NCBI GenBank assembly: GCA_963402885.1
Contig: OY727097.1
Coordinates: 4,898,001 to 4,962,000 of the forward strand
DNA from: Antedon bifida
Lineage: Eukaryota; Echinodermata; Crinoidea; Comatulida; Antedonidae
DNA: 64,000 nucleotides
Direction of reading: 5' to 3'
In this document: one piece after another, positions 36,124-44,443 of the stretch
Layout: every line of letters starts with the position of its first letter
Numbering within the stretch: position 1 is the stretch's first letter
Made by a program: the position numbers and the translations under genes
The notes under the pieces: generated by a model
Told to the model about the DNA's origin: nothing
Seen by the model: only the letters and a program-made list of their open reading frames with translations
Database searches by the model: none

Positions 36124-36233
36124 GATATTGCCATATAAGAATATTACTGTTTTGTTATCGATGGATCATCAGTACCGTCCGGGTAGCAACTATTTATCAG
36201 ATGTTTATGGGATACAGAGCCTGGGCACTTGCA

Positions 36234-36396
36234 CTAAAGCCTTGTCTACATTATCAAACTTTATGTGAATGTGATGTGCCCATAATTATATGGATATGAT
36301 GATGTCATACCACTACCATATTTAGGAATATCACTACCATATTTGGGCACATCACTCTTTTTTTTGTGATAGATTGATAGTGTAGACAGAGCTTAA
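36234..36396. mobile_element. MITE family A, copy 9
   Basis: Ends CTAAAGCCTTGTCTACATTA / GATAGTGTAGACAGAGCTTA, with a duplicated CACTACCATATTT(A/G)GG interior motif. It lies about 110 bases after the 7c stop. Confidence 0.85.
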
Positions 36397-37455
36397 ACTT
36401 AAATAAATATTTTGCGATACTGCGTGATTGACGCTCATAGACCAGCAGGAGAAACCCCATTCTCATTGACCGACGGGCAATACTTTTTAAAGGACACCCC
36501 TATTAAGGGCCGGGGACCAGGAGAAGTTTAGGCCCTTTAATAAAGTTTCAAAATCCATGTCTACAATATCAAACTTTATGTGACAAAAAAATGTGATGTG
36601 CCCATACCACTACCATATTTGGGAATATCACTACCATATTTGGACACATTCTCATTGAACGACGTATGTTTTAAGGGACACTCCTATTAAGGGGACCAGG
36701 GGAAGTTTAGGTCATTAAGGTTCTTAAATATTGTACATTGATTGATTAGTATGGTGTAGAATAGAGTGATCGTGGTCGTACTCTACAACTTTCCAAAGTA
36801 GTCATAAAAATTGGACATTACACATTTTTACGCTGGCATTTTTATAACGCAAATATGGACGTATTTTTAGTAGAGTTGGGTGAGAAGGAGGAGGAGGGTC
36901 TTTAAATATGACGAGTAGGCTTATAGAAATATGTTCTATTCTTTTTTTCTTTTGATATTTTTATATAACTTATAGCTGCAGACAAAATCTGATTTGGGGA
37001 TTTTTTTTATGATTTAGGCCTATGCTTTTAAAGTATAAATTCTAATAAAAGATACTATAATTATTATATTGTTTTACCTCGTATTTGACATTTACAATGT
37101 GCAATTATATGTACTGGTATAGTAACAGGGTATAAATTGGGACATTTTTTCTCGTTCCATTATTACACATCGTCCTCCTGCTAGACTCGTATTTCATTTC
37201 ATTAATTTATTTGACCAAAAAATAGCAATAAAAACAGGCCACTATGATGTATGAGTCAGTAATTCCTTTATACAATAAAAAAAAAAATATATCAATTTTG
37301 GTAATTTGAAAAACAATATTTACAATAAAATCCAATTACAGTATGTACAAATTTAAGATTTCAGGATAAAAATATAACATTTAAAAACAATACTTTTGTT
37401 TGAACCATCATCCATTCCGGTTTTTTTTATTTTAAAAACGATTGTTTTATGATAG
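36397..37455. other. Intron between 7c and 7d
   Basis: It contains a local duplication (about 36455-36545 and 36648-36720, sharing GGGGACCAGG and GAAGTTTAGG) around a half MITE. The rest is AT-rich with no exon. Confidence 0.5.
36545..36655. mobile_element. MITE family A, copy 10 (left half)
   Basis: CATGTCTACAATATCAAACT, then GTGACAAAAAAATGTGATG and two CACTACCATATTTGG units. The right inverted end is missing. Confidence 0.75.
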
Positions 37456-37710
37456 GATGGTGATGTAGAGGTGTGGACAAAATCTCTTGACCTCTGGGAA
37501 GAACATGCAGTTACTTATCTCAACCGAGGGGATTCGAACCAAAGGGTCTCTCTCCAGCTCAAGAACATCGGCTTCGACTATATCCTAGGCTATGAAGTTC
37601 GGGATATATTGAATCATATTGAGATAGGGCACCGGGAGCGAGAAGGGAATTTCACCGTCACTGTCCCGGCTAAGGGGGCTTACATGATATATGCGTACCC
37701 CAGTGAATAG
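37456..37710 (+). CDS. GH27 alternative terminal exon 7d
   Basis: Acceptor TTATGATAG, phase-0 start DGDVEVWTKSLDLWEEHAVT, then YLNRGDSNQRVSLQLKNIGF, a central GYEVRDILNHIEIGH, and a YMIYAYPSE end: 84 residues, giving a 406-residue enzyme. It is closely similar to 7e, so these two are the youngest pair. The usual NPxGV near the end is PAKGAYM. AATAAA at 38236 follows. Confidence 0.87.
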   Translation, partial: DGDVEVWTKSLDLWEEHAVTYLNRGDSNQRVSLQLKNIGFDYILGYEVRDILNHIEIGHREREGNFTVTVPAKGAYMIYAYPSE

Positions 37711-37882
37711 AGTGGCTTTTAAAAAAAAAATATTAAGATTTTAGATTTATAACACATAATTAATGGGAGTTGCCAAGTTCCGAGGCCTATGTTTTAGAAT
37801 CTATTCAACTATTAACTCCTCTCAACACTAACGTCTTCTTCAAGTGGTTTTAAATCCGACTAAGATTGAGATTTTGTTGAGG

Positions 37883-38096
37883 CAAGGCAATCTAACAAGA
37901 TGATGCTGAGAAATCAAAGGTTTTATATGTGGCTGCGACACGATCAGTTCCACGCCCTTTAATGGACAGCGCGTGCCTCGGAGAATAATGTACATATTAC
38001 TCGGGTATTTGTCGCAGGCAGACATAAGATCAAAGGACTGTTACGAGTTCCTATCTTTGCAAGGCAAGCTCAGTGTCCTGATGTTAGATTGCCTTG
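37883..38096. mobile_element. Small inverted-repeat element
   Basis: CAAGGCAATCTAACA at 37883-37897 is exactly inverted at 38082-38096, a 214-bp span without coding potential, just after exon 7d. Confidence 0.5.
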
Positions 38097-38605
38097 GCTG
38101 AGGGTAATACTGGCTCTTAGCCATGGAGATTTAGTTTAGTGTTTCCTGCCACTGTTGTTTGTGTGGGTGTGTGTTCACTCTTCCCTGGTGTTTTATCAGA
38201 TATTTATATGGCAATAATGAATAAGAATAAGCTGCAATAAATAGAAAATAGATAGACATTCTACTTTGCCGTATTACCATAGTATATATATATATATATT
38301 AGTTATTGGTATTTAGTTGAATTGTGTTTATTTTACATTAATGTAATTTGATCATGAAAGCGATATATAAATAAAAAAATAAATTTGAAATAATATTGAA
38401 TCGTACTCACAGAATCTTGGTCATGTAGGCCTACCATTATCTGTTACCGTATCTCGAATCACTGACTAAACTTCTTGTTAATAAACCGTTTACTAAAAAG
38501 TAAAGATCGGAATGTTTTTTTTGTTGTCGTCAAAAAAAAGGTGCGATCTTAATAAATTTTAAAAGGTGCACATGCACTAATTTGAAAGCGAAAAAAAAAT
38601 TGGAC

Positions 38606-38677
38606 TGACCCCGACGTGATTTGAACACGCAACCTTCTGATCTGGAGTCAGACGCGCTACCGTTGCGCCACGGAGTC
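38606..38677 (-). tRNA. tRNA-Trp(CCA), copy 1
   Basis: 72 bases folding as a standard tRNA: acceptor GACTCCG / CGGGGTC, D stem GCGC / GCGC with AACGGTA loop, anticodon loop CTCCAGA (anticodon CCA), T arm GTGTTCAAATCAC. A T-run terminator follows on the minus strand. It lies antisense in the GH27 intron between 7d and 7e. Confidence 0.95.
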
Positions 38678-38869
38678 AGATATTTCAATATCATACGGTA
38701 GACTTGTTTGACCTAGCCATTTGTGTGAGTCGTATTTGTCACAATTCAATAAAATGCGCGATTTTAAAAATCAGTTTAGTCGGCACTATGTTGATTATAA
38801 AAGGTACACTGATTTGAAATAGATCCTTTCTGGTCATCCGGTATAACAATAAATAAATAAAAAGTAGAC

Positions 38870-38941
38870 TGACCCCGACGTGATTTGAACACGCAACCTT
38901 CTGATCTGGAGTCAGATGCGCTACCGTTGCGCCACGGAGTC
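38870..38941 (-). tRNA. tRNA-Trp(CCA), copy 2
   Basis: Same as copy 1 except for one change, G to A at the base between the D and anticodon stems (position 26), which does not disturb the fold. A T5 terminator follows. Confidence 0.94.
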
Positions 38942-39302
38942 AGATGTTGATGATATACAGTAGACTTGTTCATTTGCCTTTAGTTTATATAAAGTTATTT
39001 ATTTATTTCTATGGCTATTGAATTCTGTTCACAGAAATTTGGAGTGTACGCGAAAAAAAAAATCGAAATCGATTTTATAGAAGTGGACACATTTGACAAA
39101 ACGACGTAGTGTAGGCCTACCTTATAAGTCCTAGCCTATAGGTTGACGTACATTTGTATTAATTTTATTTGTCACAATTCAATAAAAAGTTCGCTCTTTT
39201 TTAATCAGTTTAGTCGGCAATATATTGGTTGTAAGAGGTGCATGGATTTGAAAGCGATCAATTCTGGTCACCCGGTATAACAAAATAATATAAAAAAACG
39301 GC

Positions 39303-39374
39303 TGACCCCGACGTGATTTGAACACGCAACCTTCTGATCTGGAGTCAGACGCGCTACTGTTGCGGCACGGAGTC
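39303..39374 (-). tRNA. tRNA-Trp(CCA)-like, copy 3, probably a decayed gene
   Basis: The anticodon loop and T arm are intact. Two changes damage the D arm: the first stem base is C (breaking a D-stem pair) and the loop reads AACAGTA, losing one of the invariant GG pair, which also lies in the A-box promoter. Likely non-functional. Confidence 0.7.
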
Positions 39375-39643
39375 AGATATCAGTTCCATATAGTAGACTT
39401 GTTAATGTACCTTAATAGAAATTTAATAATTATTTATTTCTAGGTCGTTGAAATAATGGTCACAAACATTTGCGGCGTACGCGAAAAAATCGGGATCGAT
39501 TTTATAGAACTGGACAACCAAAAAACGACGTTTTTTCTTAATATTTATTTGTCAATCAAAAAAATGCGATCGGGATAACAACAAATAATTGAATGATTTG
39601 AAAGCGATCCCTCCTGGTCATTCAAGGTAAAAAAAAAATAAAC

Positions 39644-39715
39644 TGACCCCGACGTGATTTGAACACGCAACCTTCTGATCTGGAGTCAGACGCGCTACCG
39701 TTGCGCCACGGAGTC
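39644..39715 (-). tRNA. tRNA-Trp(CCA), copy 4
   Basis: Identical to copy 1 over the 72 bases. A long T run follows on the minus strand. Confidence 0.95.
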
Positions 39716-40033
39716 AGATGTTAGTACCGTACAGTATACTTGTTCATTTGCCTTTAGTTTATATAAAGTTATTTTCTTAAAGTTTATTTCTATGACTATT
39801 GACATTTGGGGCGTACGCGAAAAAAAATCGGAATCTATTTTATAGAAATGGACACACTTGACAAAACAACGTAGTGTAGGCCTACTTTACCTAAGACCTA
39901 GCCTATATATTGACGTAATTTTATTTGTCACAATTCAATAAAAAGTTCGCTCTTTTTAATCAGTTTAGTCGGCAATATATTGGTTTTACAATTCTGTTCA
40001 CCCAGTATAACAAAATATAAATAAAAAATGGAC

Positions 40034-40105
40034 TGACCCCGACGTGATTTGAACACGCAACCTTCTGATCTGGAGTCAGACGCGCTACCGTTGCGCCACG
40101 GAGTC
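40034..40105 (-). tRNA. tRNA-Trp(CCA), copy 5
   Basis: Identical to copy 1. The flanks repeat around each copy (GTACGCGAAAAAAATCG, TTTTATAGAA, GATTTGAAAGCGAT), so the array grew by tandem duplication of a 260-430 bp unit. Confidence 0.95.
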
Positions 40106-40525
40106 AGATGTAAGTGCTATACAGTAAACCTGTTCATTTGCTTGTAGTTGATAGAAAGTTAATAATTATCTATTGTTACCCGCATAATAGTCAACAATGC
40201 CAACGTTGTCTATGCTTTATAATAGGGAGCTTCATTAATAGGAATTATGACTTATGACGTCATGTGGAGGTACCGTACTAGTTGGTTTTTAAATGTTTGT
40301 CAAGTCAGCTGACACACTTTCGCAAATCTATAGCTCATTGAATTCTGTTCACATATATTTTGGTTGTACGCGAAAAATTTGAATCGATTTTATAGAACTG
40401 GACGATGACTTGAGAAATAACGTGTCTATAATTTATTTCGGCTTTGACTCTATCTCGTCGCGAATCGAACGCATCTGAATTACCAATGTACTTTGCAGTA
40501 GATGTATGTAGCAACCATTACTAGT

Positions 40526-40662
40526 AAAGATTGGTTCCCACTATTGGACGCAACGCGAGGACGTAACGCAACCTTTGACCAATCACAAGCGATGGATTAC
40601 TCAAATAGTCGCTTGTCATTGGTCCAATCGCTTGCGTTACGTCTCTAGTGGGAACAAAGCTT
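40526..40662. mobile_element. MITE family B, copy 4
   Basis: TTGGTTCCCACTATTGGACG at the left and CTAGTGGGAACAAAGC at the right; the centre ACAAGCGATGGATTACTC / AGTCGCTTGTCATTGG is also an inverted repeat. Confidence 0.88.
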
Positions 40663-40748
40663 TATACAGTAGTAACCATTTTTTATAATTCAAGAACATT
40701 TCATAACTAGCTTAAGTTGTATTCAACTGTGTGAATTTTTACTTTTCT

Positions 40749-40902
40749 TAATCCTTGGTTCCCACTAGAGACGCAACACAAGGACGTAACGCAACGTAAG
40801 TGAATTGACCAATCACAAGCGATGGATTATTCGAACTGTCGCTTGTCATTGGTCAACTCGCTTGCGTTTACGTTCTTGCGTTATTAGTGGGAACCAAGCC
40901 TA
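40749..40902. mobile_element. MITE family B, copy 5, abutting the 7e acceptor
   Basis: CTTGGTTCCCACTAGAGACG at the left and TAGTGGGAACCAAGCC at the right. The element ends about 19 bases before exon 7e begins. Confidence 0.9.
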
Positions 40903-40921
40903 AATGAATGCGATTTTGTAG

Positions 40922-41173
40922 GTTGGTCTTGTGGAAATATGGGATAGACACCTGATGTACGACTCTCACGCCGTGATGTATCTTAATCGAGGAAGTGTGC
41001 CGCAGAATGTCACCATCAAACTGGAGAACATCGGCTTCGAGTATGGTCTAGGCTATGAATTGCGGGAAATATTGAATCACGTCGAACTTGGCCACTACGA
41101 CCGAACCGACAACTTCTCCGCCGTGGTACCTGTCTCAGGGGCATATATGATTTATGCATATCCCAGTGAATAA
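40922..41173 (+). CDS. GH27 alternative terminal exon 7e
   Basis: Acceptor GATTTTGTAG, phase-0 start VGLVEIWDRHLMYDSHAVMY, then LNRGSVPQNVTIKLENIGFE, GYELREILNHVELGH and a YMIYAYPSE end: 83 residues, 405 in the joined enzyme. It pairs with 7d. A MITE of family B ends just before the acceptor and one of family A starts about 20 bases after the stop, so the exon is boxed between elements. AATAAA at 41853 follows. Confidence 0.87.
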   Translation, partial: VGLVEIWDRHLMYDSHAVMYLNRGSVPQNVTIKLENIGFEYGLGYELREILNHVELGHYDRTDNFSAVVPVSGAYMIYAYPSE

Positions 41174-41193
41174 CACTGATGATATGCAACAAC

Positions 41194-41337
41194 TAAAGCT
41201 CTGTCGACACTATCAAACGTTGTGACAAAAAAAAAACGTGATGTGCACATAAATGAACATGATGATGTTATCACTACCATATTTGGGCACATCACACTTT
41301 TTTGTCTAACTAGTTTGATAGTGTAGACAGAGCTTTA
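41194..41337. mobile_element. MITE family A, copy 11
   Basis: AAAGCTCTGTCGACACTATC / GATAGTGTAGACAGAGCTTT. It starts about 20 bases after the 7e stop. Confidence 0.88.
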
Positions 41338-42478
41338 GATTTAATTACACAACCGATAAACAAAATATAAGAATTCTTTCTAATTTAATTTAGTAATGTG
41401 ACTATTAACAATTAAGACTATGATACAAATATCCTCCGTAAATTAAGCAATCTATATCAAATATAATAATAAATTAAAAGCTAGAGATACTATGTTCAAT
41501 AGAACATGAACCCAGTCAGATGAATCTTATGACCTTTGAACCTAAGCTTTAAACACGTCATTTATTATTGACCAAGTTTGATTGAAATCAGATTTGCATT
41601 TCCAGACTATAGTAATTTGGATTTTGACGTAATTAGTCCTAACATTTTTTTATTTTTTTTATATTACCAGCTTCTTAACTTTTTCCTGTTGTTGAAATGA
41701 ATACATAGGCGATTGAATAATTATATAGTAATAAACTATTTATAAAATGTTTCCTTATTTATTTATTAAATCTTTGATTTCAGGGTTCATCGAATGTTAC
41801 AGTTCATCGAATTCCCGTACTTTATATTCCAAATCATGCAGTATAATAAGTAAATAAAACACCCAAAACAATAATTAAATAATTATTATATATATATATA
41901 TATATAATAATGCTTTACAATTATTCATATATTTACTACATACTACAAAACATAGACAAACAATGTACATTGGATTTTGTAGTTAAAACACTTGGCCTAC
42001 AACAAACATTTTAATGTTTTGCATTTCCTGTTCATTTATGAGGTAAATGTAATCCCATAATCTTATCCTATTCTTGTATCTTTGTTTGGAATAGTTCCGT
42101 CAGATTATGCTTGTGCACAAAAAAAAACACAACAAAATGAACCGACATACTGTTTTTAATTGAAAGAAATACAGTATTATTATGAGCTAAATGTGGCACA
42201 AAACTGACATTACCAGAAACAAGTTTCACTTTAAATATAAGTATAGAACTGTACAGGTCTAGTATAAAGATCTGTCTACACTATCAAACTTTATGTGACA
42301 ACAAATGTGATGTGCCCATATATGTACATGATGATGTCATATCACTACCATATTTGAGTATATCACTATCATATTTGGGCACATGACACATTTTTTGTCA
42401 GACTAGTTTGATAGTGTAGACAGAGCTTAAGAGTCAACTTCTGTATTTAACACACAAAAAGAACTCCAACTACGTCTT
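41338..42478. other. 3' flank of otopetrin-like gene A, with MITE
   Basis: Gene-free. Blocks here recur 3' of the other cluster genes: TTCTTTCTAATTTAATTTAG at 41375 (also near 45880 and 56250) and CAGATGAATCTTATGACC at 41517 (also near 46035 and 51242). It also has a TA microsatellite at about 41885-41905. Confidence 0.65.
42266..42430. mobile_element. MITE family A, copy 12
   Basis: AAGATCTGTCTACACTATCA / GATAGTGTAGACAGAGCTTA. It lies about 50 bases beyond the stop codon of gene A. Confidence 0.88.
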
Positions 42479-44443
42479 TTAGAGCGGTTTGCTGGCTTGG
42501 TACAGCAAATCAATGGAAGTGAATCGATAATATGCAGCAAGGGGAAGGAATATAATATTGATGATTACAATAGTGTTTCCGAACGTTAAGTCATTTGTAG
42601 CAGTAGAATACTTTTCATTATCCGGAGAAACGAGTAAAAGTATGAACCACTGAGTTGCGTTTGTAATCATCAAATAAATTAAAGAACGACGAATGATCGC
42701 GTTACCTCCTTCATCTACACCTCTAGATCTCCGAGATTTTAGGATGAGCATTGTTTGCAGAGTTGATTGTACCAAGTTTATAACGGTCAATACAATTAGA
42801 CCCGTCTGTATCACTATGCTATAGTTAATTTCCGATGTATCGACGTCAACTAGTGTTTCTGTAAGGTTATGGAAATCTGCGATTAAATTACCGGTTGCCG
42901 ATATACCGTCACAGCAGCTCAACACAAATACACCGATTAAGCAAATCAGAAGAAGTATTTCGCTTCTGTTTAGCGACTTGTACAATTTCAGTCGGTTCTT
43001 ATCTAGGTACTTTTTAGCAAGTATTATTGCAATGATCATTGTAGATTTGTAAATGATGAGACTGAATATTAGGATGATACTGACGCTATCGTGCTGGTGG
43101 AGAGTATAAAACTCTGTCATGCTTATCACAAATATAGACATTAGTAGAAGCACCACAAATATCATTAATACTTTCCATGAACAGCGTCTGTTTGTAGATG
43201 GTATGCTAAAATCCATGCTATCGTCGGTACTTATCTGTTGTGTTCTGTTGGTTAGTGATCGACACTGTCTGCTTACGCAATCCTCTGTGTCACTTACACT
43301 TCCAATGTTTTCACTTCTGTCATCGTTCGAATGCAAACTTGTCCAGTAGTGAAGAAGAATACTCACAGCTAAAATATTGTACTCTTGTGAAAACGGTTGG
43401 AAAACACTTAGGAACTTCTGTATAGGAATTTGTACCAGCAGTGCATTCACACTATAGCACCAGACGACCTCATCATAGCTATTTGACGTAATGTTTGCTG
43501 GCTGTAAGTGAATCAAGGGCCAAGTCAGCTCCTGATATTCGACTTTTATTCCGAGTACAAGAATGCTTTCCTTTGCGATATTTTCCATCCAACTGAGAAC
43601 ATTCGCAGACATGGTTAAGATGAACACATATTGGAAAAAAGAGCAGTTCTTGAAGGAGGCACCTCTGAAACTTCGGAAGAACGCCACCTGAGCGATTGTA
43701 AAAAACACTTTAAAACAGTTGTATGCTACAAAGACAGATTCGCGATACTTCTCTTTTCGTCTGCTTAGTAACGGAACACACTTTCCAATAACTACAATGT
43801 TTGTCAAGGCTAGCACAATGTTGCAAATACCAAAGATATAAACACCGACAAGATGTTCAGAGTAGTTTTGAGAGTGAATGTTTCCCGGAGAAGAGCCCTC
43901 CAAAAGGAGTGGTTGACGTTCATCATTAGGAAGCAACTGAGGACATCTGATAAGGTCTAACCTTTTCCATGATTTTTTTCTTCGAAGAATTAATATGAGT
44001 ACCGTAACGGAAACTGTATCAAAAATAATACAACTCCAATCTAACGTGTCCCCGTGTACAGGATGACGTCCGCTACCGTAGAACGCAAACAGAAAAGCAA
44101 TATAAAATGACGTTATAAGGAAAAATACAATCATGGACAATACACGACCGTCTTCGACATAACTTTGCCGTGTTTTCACTAAGATGTCTCTGTCTTGATT
44201 CTCCAAAGCTGACATGTACTCACCAGTTGTCATACTCATAGCGTCTGTTGTTGTTGCTGCTGCTGCTCTGTCAACTGAATACATGTCTTGTAGCTCTAGT
44301 TGTTCCTCACCAGACCAGTCGTTGTCTGTTGCTGGTCCATTCTCAGAAAACCAATTAGAAGATTCTAGTTCTCTTCCCAAACCACACACAAATTCAACTA
44401 TGTTTCCATTTTCCGTTTCCCTTCCATTAGTAAATGAAGACAT
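42479..44443 (-). CDS. Otopetrin-like proton channel, copy A
   Basis: Uninterrupted 654-codon frame. Otopetrins are 12-TM proton channels with two homologous six-helix halves. Visible: cytosolic N-terminus (1-97); TM1 at about 102-121; TM2 138-153; loop with NDERQPLLLE (173-182); TM3 about 200-220 (GVYIFGICNIVLALTNIVVI); TM4 with FKVFFTIAQVAFF; TM5 with LTMSANVLSWM, equivalent to otopetrin L(M)xTxATNLxxWM; TM6 with QPFSQEYNILAVSILLHYW, equivalent to YPFNIEYSLxxxxxLYxxW; TM7-TM9 including LLLICLIGVFVLSCCDGISA; TM10 with QSTLQTMLIL; TM11 RRSLIYLMITNATQWF; TM12 FLPLAAYYRFTS. The last motif is PLxxFYRFHS in typical otopetrins; here His is Thr. The family call is mine from motif order, not a search. 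It stands at one end of the cluster with a non-repeated N-terminus. Confidence 0.82.
   Translation of the reverse strand: MSSFTNGRETENGNIVEFVCGLGRELESSNWFSENGPATDNDWSGEEQLELQDMYSVDRAAAATTTDAMSMTTGEYMSALENQDRDILVKTRQSYVEDGRVLSMIVFFLITSFYIAFLFAFYGSGRHPVHGDTLDWSCIIFDTVSVTVLILILRRKKSWKRLDLIRCPQLLPNDERQPLLLEGSSPGNIHSQNYSEHLVGVYIFGICNIVLALTNIVVIGKCVPLLSRRKEKYRESVFVAYNCFKVFFTIAQVAFFRSFRGASFKNCSFFQYVFILTMSANVLSWMENIAKESILVLGIKVEYQELTWPLIHLQPANITSNSYDEVVWCYSVNALLVQIPIQKFLSVFQPFSQEYNILAVSILLHYWTSLHSNDDRSENIGSVSDTEDCVSRQCRSLTNRTQQISTDDSMDFSIPSTNRRCSWKVLMIFVVLLLMSIFVISMTEFYTLHQHDSVSIILIFSLIIYKSTMIIAIILAKKYLDKNRLKLYKSLNRSEILLLICLIGVFVLSCCDGISATGNLIADFHNLTETLVDVDTSEINYSIVIQTGLIVLTVINLVQSTLQTMLILKSRRSRGVDEGGNAIIRRSLIYLMITNATQWFILLLVSPDNEKYSTATNDLTFGNTIVIINIIFLPLAAYYRFTSIDLLYQASKPL

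Noticed and set aside
38776-38973. Minus-strand 65-codon frame overlapping tRNA copy 2
   Set aside because: It is a translation of the tRNA gene and its flanks.
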